Source: Vibrio algarum
Lineage (GTDB): Bacteria > Pseudomonadota > Gammaproteobacteria > Enterobacterales > Vibrionaceae
DNA length: 64,000 nucleotides
Reading direction: 5' to 3'
Assembly: GCF_028204155.1 (NCBI RefSeq)
Contig: NZ_JAQLOI010000003.1
Location: forward strand, 930,001-994,000
Below the pieces are notes generated by a model. It saw only the letters and a program-made list of their open reading frames with translations. It did no database searches and was not told the origin of the DNA. Both the position numbers and the translations under genes were made by a program. Positions 26,623 through 36,100 of the stretch are shown piece after piece. Positions within the stretch are counted from its first letter, which is position 1, and each line of letters opens with the position of its first letter.

Positions 26623-27501
26623 ATGAACAAACTATCACTTTCAAATGTATTCGGTAAAACTCTAATGGCAACAGGCATACTAGGCCTTGCTGCCTGTTCG
26701 GCAGTTGTTGCCGATACAACTACTCTTTCAAATAAAGACAAAGCCGTTGCATTGGTTTCCTCAATTGAAACCGGTGATGTAGCACCAATTGCTTACATTA
26801 ACCCAGAGCGATATATCCAACATAATTTGGCCGTTGGCGATGGCCTTGCTGGTTTTGGTGCTGTCATGCACATGTTGCCAGAGGGGAGCGCTAAGGCAGA
26901 AGTAAAACGAGCTTTCCAAGACGGTGATTTTGTTGTTCTGCATACAGAGTACAATTTTTTTGGTCCTAAAGCCGGCTTTGATGTTTTCCGTTTTGAAGAA
27001 GGTAAAATCGTTGAGCATTGGGATAATCTGCAAGAAATAGCACCAGCAAACATTAGCGGACGTACTCAGTTTGATGGACCGACGGAAGTAACAGATTTAG
27101 ACAAAACGGAAGAGAATAAAGCGATTGTAGCGAATTTAGTTGATACGGTTTTTATAAAAGGTGATTTTTCGAAAATAGGTCAGTTTATTGGCCCTGAAGA
27201 CAGCGATTATTTGCAACATAACATCGGTGTTGCAGACGGTTTAAGTGGATTAAGCATAGCGGTTCAAGCGTTAAATGATGCAGGATTGCCAATGATTTAC
27301 ACAGAAAACCATAAAATTCTAGGTCAAGGTAATTTTGTATTGGCAATAAGTGAAGGCACATTCATGAATAAGCATGTTTCTTTTTATGACTTGTTCCGCC
27401 TTGATAATGGAATGATCGTAGAGCATTGGGACACAATCGAAGAAATCCCTGCTAAAGCTGACTGGAAGAATGCCAATGGTAAGTTTGGGTTTAATAAGTA
27501 G
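26623..27501 (+). CDS. Lipoprotein with two tandem SnoaL-like domains
   Basis: A lipoprotein signal (GILGLAAC, Cys about residue 25) is followed by two homologous SnoaL/NTF2-type halves. The first has YIQHNLAVGDGLAGFGAV and FRFEEGKIVEHWDNLQEI; the second has YLQHNIGVADGLSGLSIAV and FRLDNGMIVEHWDTIEEI. The family has polyketide-cyclase, isomerase or binding roles; both halves keep the QHN and EHWD residues. An AAAGGGG ribosome site lies before the ATG. The product should sit in the periplasm, anchored to a membrane. Confidence 0.85.
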   Translation: MNKLSLSNVFGKTLMATGILGLAACSAVVADTTTLSNKDKAVALVSSIETGDVAPIAYINPERYIQHNLAVGDGLAGFGAVMHMLPEGSAKAEVKRAFQDGDFVVLHTEYNFFGPKAGFDVFRFEEGKIVEHWDNLQEIAPANISGRTQFDGPTEVTDLDKTEENKAIVANLVDTVFIKGDFSKIGQFIGPEDSDYLQHNIGVADGLSGLSIAVQALNDAGLPMIYTENHKILGQGNFVLAISEGTFMNKHVSFYDLFRLDNGMIVEHWDTIEEIPAKADWKNANGKFGFNK

Positions 27502-27579
27502 CAATACCACTAGATAATGCTTCAGTTAAAAGTGTTGGCAGAATTAATGTAATGGTATTAGGTATATAGTAATGAAGAA

Positions 27580-27612
27580 AGTAAAAGAGGTCGCTTAGCG
27601 ATCTCTTTTACT
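27580..27612 (+). terminator. Terminator of the SnoaL-like lipoprotein gene
   Basis: A 15-bp stem with one G-U pair (27580-27594 / 27598-27612) closes on a 3-base loop, followed by TTG. It lies about 80 bases after the stop codon. Confidence 0.65.
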
Positions 27613-27899
27613 TTGTGAATACTTATTAGTAATTCGTGTTAGAGACTCGCTCTAGCCGGACGGCGAAAATGGACACGAACTCTGTCCGATAAAGATGGTT
27701 TGTATGGTCAAAAAATAACGATCCATTGAGGTCATGGTAGTTATTGGAAGGGAGAGCATTGAGCAATATGGTGTTGGCTTGTTTGGATTTGGTGCCCATA
27801 TTCGAAACAGGTTGCTCTAGTTCAGAAATTTATTATCAAGGTTGCGGACTATTACATAAATAAGTCACGGTACTGAAAGCCCTTTGCTTTCGTTCAATC
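27613..27899. other. Intergenic, no gene seen
   Basis: Only very short open frames are present, none with a good ribosome site or family resemblance. Apart from small hairpins (e.g. around 27873-27890) I see nothing supportable here. Confidence 0.5.
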
Positions 27900-28860
27900 T
27901 TAAGTTGATTCGGAATTTGAATAGGCACAAACTTGATTACGGCCATTTTGCTTAGCCTTATAAAGGGCTTTGTCCGCTTGTGTCATCAACTCTTTAAAAG
28001 AGGGGGAGGTGTCTGAAAAGCAACTTATACCGATAGAAACAGATATATCAATTTTCTGGTTTAGTTCTTTAAAATAAAAAATGTGGCTTTCAGTAAACAA
28101 GCGTATCCGCTCACCAATTGTATAAGCCGTGGCGATGTCCGTCATAGGCAGCAAGATAGTAAATTCTTCACCACCAACTCTGAATATAAAATCTGTTTCT
28201 CTTAACTGTTGGGTGCATAGATAAGCAAACTCACGCAGAATAAAATCGCCTGCGTTATGACCATAACTATCATTTACGAGTTTGAAGTGGTCTAGGTCTA
28301 GCATCAGGACGGATAAAGGTTGTTTATAGCGCCTAGCTCTCTTAATTTCGTGTTCGGAAACCGTATCCATTGAGCGACGGTTATTTATACCAGTTAATTG
28401 ATCGGTAATCGCGAGCGCTTCAACTCTTAAATTGGCTTTTTCTAAATGGCTCTGCGTATTTTTAAGATCACTAATATCACTCCCGAAAAGAATGACATAA
28501 CCGTTTGTTAGGTTAGTTCTTGTCATCTTGAACCAGCGTCCATCGATAAAATCAGTTTCAAATTGGTTCAGTTTTTTCTCTATAGAGCTCTTCGATTTTT
28601 TTATACCAAAGCTCGAAGTCATCCGTGTTTATAGTGATTCCTTTCTTGTTTTTCCACGCAAGTTTTAGAAGTTCTTTGTTGGATTTACCGATGGCGGCTT
28701 CTTTCGATACGCCGTAGGCATCAGCGAAAGTATTGTTGCAGAATATAACCTTACCTTCAGGGTTTAGAATTCCAAAGCAATCAGGGGAGACATCTAAACC
28801 TTGTTGGATAATATGCTCGATGCTCTCACTAAGCGGCTCATTCATTTGCCGACGACTCAC
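27900..28860 (-). pseudogene. PAS-GGDEF diguanylate cyclase, frameshifted
   Basis: The upstream part (28558-28860) encodes a PAS domain (CFGILNPEGKVIFCNNTFADAYG). The downstream part (27900 to about 28580) continues PAS (GRWFKMTRT, YVILFGSDISDLKN) and has a GGDEF domain with FRVGGEEFTILLP and DLDHFKLVNDSYGH. The two frames join at a T6 tract (A6 on the coding strand, near 28572-28577), where five would read REKLNQFETDF without a break. The intact protein would be about 310 residues and catalytically complete. Either the gene is broken or the read has one extra base. Confidence 0.85.
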
Positions 28861-29009
28861 ATAGATTTACCATAAATACAGTATAACCGAATTATAAAAG
28901 GCAATCAGATGATCTGTCTTGCTAATGGGGCTATTAAATTTTTAAATGGTTTTATCAGTGAAAATTGTCACTATACAGTTTATTCGCTTGTCCTGAGTTC
29001 GATAAGGCA

Positions 29010-29557
29010 TTATTCATAATTGACAATAATGAGTACGTTTGCATCTACATCACAACGGTTAATATATCGGTGAGTCTCTTTTGAGTCGAAAGTGATAGAG
29101 CTACCAGATTTTATTTGATAGGTGTTTTTTCCTACGATTAATTCAAGTTCACCTTGGGAAACAAATAATTGTTCTGTACTACTGTTCTTGTGGTTGGATT
29201 TTGAATAGTTGCACCCCGGTTTGAATATCCCGTAAAAACTTCAAAACCGCTTGTTGGTGAGAACGGAAAAATACTAAAAATGATCATTTTTTCGTCATCG
29301 TCTTTTATCGGAATCATATCATCGATATTTTTCACATCGTAGAGTTTGTTCGAATTATCTAACAGAGTCTCTAGCTTAATCTTAAGACCATTGGCTATCT
29401 TCCAAACAGTCGAGATCGTCGGCATTGATTCTGATCGCTCTATTTGGCTAAGCATCGTTTTGCTTACACCGGTCATGGAAGAGACTTCGTTAAGGCTCAG
29501 GCCCATTTTGTTACGGGTACTTTTTAGCTTTTCTCCCAGCGCAGAAAAATCTGACAT
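29010..29557 (-). pseudogene. XRE-cupin transcriptional regulator, frameshifted
   Basis: The N-terminus is an XRE helix-turn-helix (LGEKLKSTRNKMGLSLNEVS, GVSKTMLSQIERSESMPTIS). The cupin half is split: after GFEVF the frame runs off, but a shift at the A5 tract 29234-29238 (six needed) continues into KPGCNYSKSNHKNSS, TEQLFVSQGELELIVG, SITFDSKETHRYIN and a stop at 29010, a complete cupin. The full protein would be 182 residues. The family usually regulates a neighbouring catabolic or transport gene; here it is divergent from the YkvI-like transporter. Confidence 0.85.
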
Positions 29558-29933
29558 GTCGTCTTACCTCTATATTGAAATTTGGTTGATGTAGTCATCT
29601 ACATTTCGAGTTTGTTGCACACATTAACAAATGATGCCGAGAAAATCATATTAATTCCGGAAGCCTAGCTTAGAAATACTTTTGAGGACGATAAGTTAGT
29701 GCTGAAGTATAAGCGCCTTGTATATTAACATCGTATCTATTTCGCTTGAGTTATGTCTCGTATCTAAAGTGCAAAATTGACATTAACAACTAACTCAATA
29801 ACACTATAAAGGATATATGGTAGCTATAGCGAACGATTGATGTGTGTCGTAATTAAGCGATAGAGCCTTATAGGTTGTAAAGTGAATACGGAACGGAAGT
29901 GTTAAACCAATATAACTTCTAAGGTATAAAGTT
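29558..29933. promoter_or_regulatory. Divergent spacer between XRE-cupin and YkvI-like genes
   Basis: This 376-bp AT-rich spacer has no gene. It must hold both promoters and probably the XRE operator. No clear palindrome could be singled out by eye. Confidence 0.5.
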
Positions 29934-31117
29934 ATGGGCAATAAAAAAATGAGTATCGGTAGGCTAGCGACTTTAATCGGTACCTTATTTGCCTATTTGA
30001 TAGGGGCGGGTTTTGCCTCTGGCCAAGAGACCGTGCAGTTTTTTGCTAGTTGGGGCTCTGTGTGGGCGACTTTGCTTGTTGGTGTTATCACTTTTTTTAT
30101 GATGTATCTTGCCTATTCAGCTTATGCCTATGTTGGTCGAACCCGAAGCATTGATGATGTCTCTGGAATCTTCGAGTTTTATTCTGGCCCTATTTTTGGT
30201 CGGTTATTCGAAGCTTTTGCGTGGATATTCAACGGTTGTGCTTATGTGTTTATGGTTTCTTGCTTTGGCAATGTAATGTTGCAGCAATGGGGGTTTCTCT
30301 TGCTATTGGAAATGCTATCGGTGTCGGTATTTCTGTGGTTACAGCTGCGGCTGGGCTGAACAATATGTCCAATATTATTGGCAAAATTGGTCCTGTTATT
30401 ATGGGGTTCATTTTACTTATAGGCGTTATTTCTTCGGTACATTATTATCCTCTTATTACCGAGGGTAATGCAGCTATTAATAGTGGTGAAGTTCAAGTTG
30501 TTCGCGCTGGTGGTAGTGTTGTGTTATCCGGTCTTTCCTATGGGGGAGTTTGTATTTTACTTGTTTCCGCGATGGTTGGTCGGATGGGTTCCAATTTGCG
30601 TGAATACCATTTTAAGTACAGCAAAATTGTTTTTTGCGTCACCGCTTTTTCTCTTCCCTTTGTTAATGTTCTCATGGGGCTCAATCATATTGGAAACATA
30701 GAAGCTTCCTCTGCTTCTGCGATCCCCAACCTGTTGCTTGCCAGCGAGATATTCGGGGTGATGAGCGGTGTGTTTGCAATCGTTATTCTTGTGGCGGTTT
30801 ACAGTACTCTCTGTCCTATTCTCTGGACTTGTGTCTCAATGTGCATCAAGGATGAAAATGGCCTTAAGTACAAGCTGGCGTGTGTTTGCGCTGGTACTGT
30901 TGTCTACTTTGTTACTTTGTTTATCCCATTTCAAACTTTATTGAATTACATCATGACTTATTGTGGCTATACCGGAGCGGTTGTTTGTGGGGTAGTAGTT
31001 ATCCGCTATTTCATTGTTAAGACGAAAGATGAGAAATATTTGCGTCAGGACCAGCCCCTTGAGTCTTATAAATTAAGTTGCGATAGGCGTATTTTAGAAA
31101 ATACTTCGCAAAAATAA
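29934..31117 (+). pseudogene. YkvI-like membrane transporter, frameshifted
   Basis: The first part (29934 to about 30290) begins like YkvI-family proteins (GTLFAYLIGAGFASGQETVQFF), a broken-helix transporter start. The second part (about 30290-31117) continues in another frame with SLAIGNAIGVGISVVTAAAG and about seven further membrane segments. The frames join at a G5 tract (30289-30293); six G would read LQQWGVSLAIG continuously and give about 394 residues. The substrate is unknown; relatives belong to the amino-acid transporter-like fold. Confidence 0.82.
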
Positions 31118-31190
31118 CCTTATTAAATTTGAGGTTGATAACATAAATTCATTCGCACCATAAATGATCCCGCTGTAATCTTGCTTTTTA

Positions 31191-31230
31191 TCCCATATAA
31201 CGTACGATATTCCCATATAACGTACGAAGT
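31191..31230 (+). repeat. Two tandem 20-bp units just before torY
   Basis: TCCCATATAACGTACGA occurs at 31191-31207 and 31211-31227, a 20-bp period (two helical turns), ending 12 bases before the torY ATG. CGTACG within it is palindromic. It could be a duplicated operator or a recent slippage duplication. Confidence 0.9.
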
Positions 31231-31239
31231 GTAATTGAG

Positions 31240-32328
31240 ATGAAAAAAACGATAGTAGTTCTGTTGGTTGGCTTAGTCATTGGGTGGGTTTCTTTAGGTG
31301 GTACTCAGTTAGTAATGCATGGTACTTCCGATACCGAATTTTGCTTGTCCTGCCACACCATGCAAATCCCATATGAGGAATACCAAGGCTCCATTCACTA
31401 CAGTAACCCCAAAGGTATAAGGGCGGAATGTGCGGATTGTCATATCCCCGAAGACACGGTTGATTATCTGATCACTAAGATCCGCGCATCAAAAGATATC
31501 TATCATGAGTTTGTAACCGGCAAGATAAGTAGCGAAGAGAAATACGAAGAACATCGTATGGCCATGGCTCAAACTGTCTGGGAGCAAATGAAGGAAAATG
31601 ATTCTGCGACCTGTCGTTCTTGTCATGAGTTTGATGCTATGGATACTTACGAGCAATCTAATGAAGCTGTGAAAATGCATGCTTATGGTCAAGAAAACAA
31701 TCAAACCTGTATTGACTGTCATAAAGGTGTCGCTCACTTCCCTCCTGTATTAGAACTCGATTCTGAGGCTTTCGACAACCTATTGGCACAAGCTGAAAAA
31801 ACGGGTGATAGCGTTAAAAATGCAGTAACTATAGACGGTGCCGAAATGGGTGACCTTGGCCGCATCAATCCAGCGGTTCAAGTTGAAGTGATCAATTCAA
31901 ACGGTTATGAACGTGAAATCAAGCTATCTGGATACCAAATGAAAGGTGCAGAGCAGGTTGTTTATATGGGTCAAGGGAAGCGCTCCATTATTGCTACTCT
32001 TTCTGAACAAGGGCAAGCCACGCTAACCGTAGGTGAGTTCAAAGCAGATGAATACGATAACGAATGGCGTCATGTCCAACTCGTGACCAAAATTGATGCC
32101 CCAGTGTTGTCTTCATTCGAACCAATGTGGGCCTATGCAGAGGAATTGGACAACGTTTATTGTTCGGCATGTCACGCAAAAATTCCACCAGGTCACTTTA
32201 CGGTCAATGCGTGGGGGCCGGTTGCGAAAGGTATGGGGGAACGTACCGATATCTCTGAACTCGATTTAGAAATACTGACTAAATATTTCCAAAACCACGC
32301 GAAAGACATTGCTGGTTCAGGACATTAA
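31240..32328 (+). CDS. torY: Pentahaem c-type cytochrome TorY/TorC type
   Basis: The protein passes electrons from the menaquinol pool to the periplasmic TMAO reductase. An N-terminal membrane anchor (IVVLLVGLVIGWVSLGG) is followed by a NapC/NirT domain with four CxxCH haem sites (CLSCH, CADCH, CRSCH, CIDCH). A fifth CSACH lies in the C-terminal domain, the TorC/TorY arrangement. Its 362 residues match TorY better than TorC. It is directly upstream of torZ. Confidence 0.92.
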   Translation: MKKTIVVLLVGLVIGWVSLGGTQLVMHGTSDTEFCLSCHTMQIPYEEYQGSIHYSNPKGIRAECADCHIPEDTVDYLITKIRASKDIYHEFVTGKISSEEKYEEHRMAMAQTVWEQMKENDSATCRSCHEFDAMDTYEQSNEAVKMHAYGQENNQTCIDCHKGVAHFPPVLELDSEAFDNLLAQAEKTGDSVKNAVTIDGAEMGDLGRINPAVQVEVINSNGYEREIKLSGYQMKGAEQVVYMGQGKRSIIATLSEQGQATLTVGEFKADEYDNEWRHVQLVTKIDAPVLSSFEPMWAYAEELDNVYCSACHAKIPPGHFTVNAWGPVAKGMGERTDISELDLEILTKYFQNHAKDIAGSGH

Positions 32329-32421
32329 AACGCAATACAGGAATCTGTTTACCTGACAAATTTTCGATTGCATGAGAATTGGGTTCAGGGAATAGGTAAT
32401 TAATAATAAGAGGATATCTCT

Positions 32422-34866
32422 ATGACAAATTTTACCCGTCGTAGCTTTCTGAAAAGTACAGGTGCTGTTGCTGGTGCTTGTGTATTTACATCATTAGTAC
32501 CCTTGTCTGCAAAAGCGAACGTGAAAGGGAAAGGGGTGTTAACGGCATCTCGTATGGGCCCACTCTACGCCATGGTTAAAGATGGTAAGTTGGTTGCAAC
32601 AGAAGGAGCATTGCCAAAAACAGTACCAAACAGTTTGCAAACAACTGGACCGGACCAAGTACATACAAAAGCGCGTATTAAGTACCCAATGGTACGTAAA
32701 AGCTATTTAGAAAACCCTGAAAATCCGGCTCTACCACGTGGTAAAGACGAATACGTTCGAGTTTCGTGGGATGAAGCAATGAAGCTTGTTCATGACCAAC
32801 ATATGCGTATTCGTGGCAAATATGGTGATGAGACTGTCTTTGCAGGTGCATATGGTTGGCGATCATCGGGTGTGTTACATAAAGGCCGTGAACTGCTACG
32901 TCGTTATATGTCTCTTGCTGGTGGTTATACAAGCCATCTTGGTGACTATTCTACAGGGGCGACTCAAGTGATCATGCCTCACGTTATGGGCTCAATTGAA
33001 GTGTATGAGCAGCAGACAACACATCCTGTGGTAATGGAAAGCAGTGACGTTGTGGTCATGTGGGGCATGAACCCAATGAATACACTAAAGATTGCTTGGA
33101 CGTCGACAGAAAACTCAGGTATCGAGTTCTTCCATCAGCTTAAAAAATCAGGTAAGACGGTTATTTGCATTGACCCAATGCGCTCTGAAACCATCGATTT
33201 CTTCGGCGATGCAGCACAATGGATTGCCCCCCATCCATTTACTGACACAGCGATGATGCTCGGTGTTGCTTACTCTCTTGTGGATAAGAAAAAGCACGAT
33301 AAGAGTTTCCTAGACAAATATACCGTTGGCTACGACAAGTTTGAAGAATACTTGTTGGGTAAATCTGATGGTATACCAAAGACTCCAGCGTGGGCTGAAG
33401 ACATTTGTGGCGTGCCAGCGAAGCAGATCGAAACATTAGCGGATATCTTTAGCGGCAATCGTACTATGTTAATGTCTGGTTGGTCTATGCAACGCCAGCA
33501 ACACGGTGAACAACGTCATTGGATGTTAGCGACGTTGGCGGCAATGTTGGGACAAATTGGACTTCCCGGTGGTGGTTTTGGGCTTTCTTACCACTATTCT
33601 AATGGTGGTAATCCAACTCGTGATGGCGGTGTTCTTCCAGCAATGGGAGCTACTGTTGGAAAAGCTGGTAAGTCGGGTGCACGCTCAGCTTCAAAAGAAG
33701 CGGTAAATGCTTTGCCTGTTGCTCGTATTGTTGAAGCTTTGGAAAATCCAGGCAAAAAATACATGCATAACGGGCATGAATTAACGTTCCCTGAATTGAA
33801 ACTTGTCTGGTGGACTGGTGGGGGCAACTTTACACACCATCAAGATACCAATCGCTTAGTTAAAGCGTGGCAAACACTCGAGTTGTCTGTTGTGTCAGAA
33901 ATCTATTGGACAGCGGCTGCGAAACATGCGGATGTCGTATTCCCAATCACGACATCGTTTGAAAGAAACGACATGACCATGACAGGGGACTACTCAAAAG
34001 CGCATATTGTACCAATGCCAAAAGTTATTGAGCCTCAATTTGAATCTCGAAGCGATTTTGAAGTATTCGCTGGTATGTCTGAACTTCTAATACCTGGAGA
34101 AGGCCGTGCAATCTTTACTGAAGGTAAAGAGGAAATGGATTGGTTGAAGTATTTTTATGACGAAGCTGCGAAAGGGGCAAAACGTGCACGTGTTCGTATG
34201 CCTAAGTTCAATCAATTCTGGGACACTAATGAATTGATTGAGATGAAACCGAACAAAAAGAATGAAAAGTTTGTGCGCCATGCCGGTTTCCGTAAAGATC
34301 CAATCATGAATCCGCTAGGGACACCTTCCGGTAAAATTGAAATTTTCTCCAAGACGATTGAAGGCTTTGGCTTACAAGATTGTCCACCTCATGCAACTTG
34401 GATGGAGCCAGACGAGTACAAAGGCAGCGCTAAGAAAGATGAATTAACCATGATCACTTCGCATTCTGCAGACCGTTTACATAGTCAGTTTAATTACGCG
34501 AAACTTCGTGAACAATATGCGATAGCTAATCGTGAACCAATTTCGATCAATATAAATGATGCGAAGGCTCGTGGTATTTCGAATGGTGATTTGGTGCGCG
34601 CCTTTAACGATCGTGGACAGATCCTAGTCGGCGCATTGGTGACTGATGGTATTAAGCAGGGTACAGTTTGTGTACATGAAGGTGCATGGCCAGATCTAGA
34701 TGAAAATGGTCTATGTCGTAACGGTGGACCAAATGTGTTGACTCGTGATATTCCAACCTCGCGATTAGCTAACGGTTGTGCTGCTAACTCCTCTCTGGTT
34801 CGTATAGAGAAGTTCAAAGGCAAAGCTCCGGGATTAATGGCATTTACTCCACCTAAGAATGGATAG
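32422..34866 (+). CDS. torZ: TMAO/biotin-sulfoxide-type molybdoenzyme TorZ
   Basis: TorZ reduces trimethylamine N-oxide and related N- and S-oxides in the periplasm using a bis-MGD molybdenum cofactor. A twin-arginine signal (TRRSFLKSTGAVAGA) leads a DMSO-reductase-family protein of 814 residues, the TorZ length. Its match to E. coli TorZ is close along the whole chain: TIPNSLQ-like VPNSLQTTGPDQVHT, GWRSSGVLHK, GDYSTGATQVIMPHV (with the Mo-ligand Ser), WGMNPMNTLKIAW, SNGGNPTR. It forms an operon with torY. No TorD chaperone or TorTSR sensor is in the window. Confidence 0.95.
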   Translation: MTNFTRRSFLKSTGAVAGACVFTSLVPLSAKANVKGKGVLTASRMGPLYAMVKDGKLVATEGALPKTVPNSLQTTGPDQVHTKARIKYPMVRKSYLENPENPALPRGKDEYVRVSWDEAMKLVHDQHMRIRGKYGDETVFAGAYGWRSSGVLHKGRELLRRYMSLAGGYTSHLGDYSTGATQVIMPHVMGSIEVYEQQTTHPVVMESSDVVVMWGMNPMNTLKIAWTSTENSGIEFFHQLKKSGKTVICIDPMRSETIDFFGDAAQWIAPHPFTDTAMMLGVAYSLVDKKKHDKSFLDKYTVGYDKFEEYLLGKSDGIPKTPAWAEDICGVPAKQIETLADIFSGNRTMLMSGWSMQRQQHGEQRHWMLATLAAMLGQIGLPGGGFGLSYHYSNGGNPTRDGGVLPAMGATVGKAGKSGARSASKEAVNALPVARIVEALENPGKKYMHNGHELTFPELKLVWWTGGGNFTHHQDTNRLVKAWQTLELSVVSEIYWTAAAKHADVVFPITTSFERNDMTMTGDYSKAHIVPMPKVIEPQFESRSDFEVFAGMSELLIPGEGRAIFTEGKEEMDWLKYFYDEAAKGAKRARVRMPKFNQFWDTNELIEMKPNKKNEKFVRHAGFRKDPIMNPLGTPSGKIEIFSKTIEGFGLQDCPPHATWMEPDEYKGSAKKDELTMITSHSADRLHSQFNYAKLREQYAIANREPISININDAKARGISNGDLVRAFNDRGQILVGALVTDGIKQGTVCVHEGAWPDLDENGLCRNGGPNVLTRDIPTSRLANGCAANSSLVRIEKFKGKAPGLMAFTPPKNG

Positions 34867-34900
34867 TGGATTAAATACTATTTCTTGAAAGCCTTTATTT

Positions 34901-34937
34901 AAACGCCAGTCAGTTAATAATCTGACTGGCGTTTTTT
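34901..34937 (+). terminator. Terminator of torYZ
   Basis: A perfect 13-bp stem (34901-34913 / 34922-34934, CGCCAGTCAG core) with an 8-base loop and a T-run. Confidence 0.85.
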
Positions 34938-35030
34938 TACCAATGGTTTTCTTTAAGCCTCAACGTAGGCAACCGAAACTCTATATAATGGTAGTATCGT
35001 GGTTCGAGAATGAGATATCTTGGAGACAAT

Positions 35031-35486
35031 GTGACAGAAATTGAAAAGGCTGAATTGATTAAGTGCACTTCCGATCCGTTGTTTATTGATGAGTTGGAGC
35101 GTCTTTTTCAGGCAAAATGGTCAGATTTTCGATTCAAAGATACGTATAGTGATGGTGTTGATCTTCCTCTTGTCATCGTTGCGGTTGTTGGTAGTAAGGT
35201 TGTTGGTGGGTTAGCGTATAGCCGCTTTAAAGAACCTCACCAAAGCAGTGAGGTAATTTGGATAAATGCGGTATATGTTCGTGAAGAATGGCGAGGAAAA
35301 GGTATCGCCAGTAAGTTGATACGTTGTGGTGTTAGACAAGTTCCGCACCAAATTCAGGATCAGCTTTATGTTTATACCAACGTTGCCCCTCTCTATATCT
35401 CATTGGGTTGGTCCGTTGTGGATATAGAAAGCGAGCCAAATCATAATGTAATGAGTATTTCACTCAAACCTGAATCACACGTATAG
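35031..35486 (+). CDS. GNAT-family N-acetyltransferase
   Basis: GNAT enzymes move an acetyl group from acetyl-CoA to an amine. The core is visible: VIVAVVGSKVVGGLAYSRF, then INAVYVREEWRGKGIASKLI with the R/Q-x-x-G-x-A pyrophosphate-binding loop, and YVYTNVAPLYISLGW. The GTG at 35031 is preferred over the ATG at 35010 because GGAG lies five bases ahead, leaving about 151 residues. The substrate is unknown. It is convergent with the sigma operon. Confidence 0.8.
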   Translation: MTEIEKAELIKCTSDPLFIDELERLFQAKWSDFRFKDTYSDGVDLPLVIVAVVGSKVVGGLAYSRFKEPHQSSEVIWINAVYVREEWRGKGIASKLIRCGVRQVPHQIQDQLYVYTNVAPLYISLGWSVVDIESEPNHNVMSISLKPESHV

Positions 35487-35518
35487 CCGTCGGCTTAAGC
35501 TAACTATAGTGATACTCG

Positions 35519-36100
35519 CTACTCATCTGCGTCATCTAATCGTAATGCTTTCAGAATTTCCGGTAATTGTATTTCTAATCTAGGGTTTTCAGTAAGGATT
35601 TCCTCTAACAGTTTGAGTGCTTGCTCTTTCTCACCATTTGCTAGTAGATCTTCGACTTCTTTAAAAGGTGAAGGTTGTTCATCTATATAATCGTCCGCGC
35701 TCGCTAGCTCTTGTTCTATTCGCATTTCGAGCACTTCGGCTTGAGGTGCTGACTTCATTAATGAACGAGATTGCAAAGATTCCACATTCATTTCTTTTGC
35801 CTTTTTCTCTAATGTTACCCTTTTGTTAAGTGCGGCTTCCATTTGCTGCGTTTGTTGTTGATTATCGAGTTGAGTAGGCGCCGTTAAAGTTTGCTCAGCC
35901 CATTCCCATGGTGCGAGAAGGGTGACAAAGGTGACGGATGCTGCTAACCCAAAGTATGGCCACCAATTTCTTTGGTTTTTGTTCTTAGTTTGAGTGTTCG
36001 CGTAATTTAATATCGTTTTGTCTAAATCGGGTGAGGGTGACTCCGTTGCACCTTGTTCATAAAGGGAAACGATCTCTTCATCTTTTAATGGCCTGTTCAT
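35519..36100 (-). CDS. Single-pass membrane protein, probable anti-sigma partner
   Basis: This 193-residue protein has a cytoplasmic N-terminal segment, one membrane helix (about 44-64, NWWPYFGLAASVTFVTLLAP) and an acidic, helical C-terminal part with EKEQALKLLEEILTENP. It overlaps the ECF sigma gene by four bases, the usual position of a cognate anti-sigma factor. The zinc-binding HxxxCxxC motif of ZAS anti-sigmas is absent, so the assignment is contextual. Confidence 0.65.
   Translation of the reverse strand: MNRPLKDEEIVSLYEQGATESPSPDLDKTILNYANTQTKNKNQRNWWPYFGLAASVTFVTLLAPWEWAEQTLTAPTQLDNQQQTQQMEAALNKRVTLEKKAKEMNVESLQSRSLMKSAPQAEVLEMRIEQELASADDYIDEQPSPFKEVEDLLANGEKEQALKLLEEILTENPRLEIQLPEILKALRLDDADE

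Noticed and set aside
27613..27899. Possible short peptide genes
   Set aside because: Frames of 30 codons or fewer without ribosome sites or family matches.
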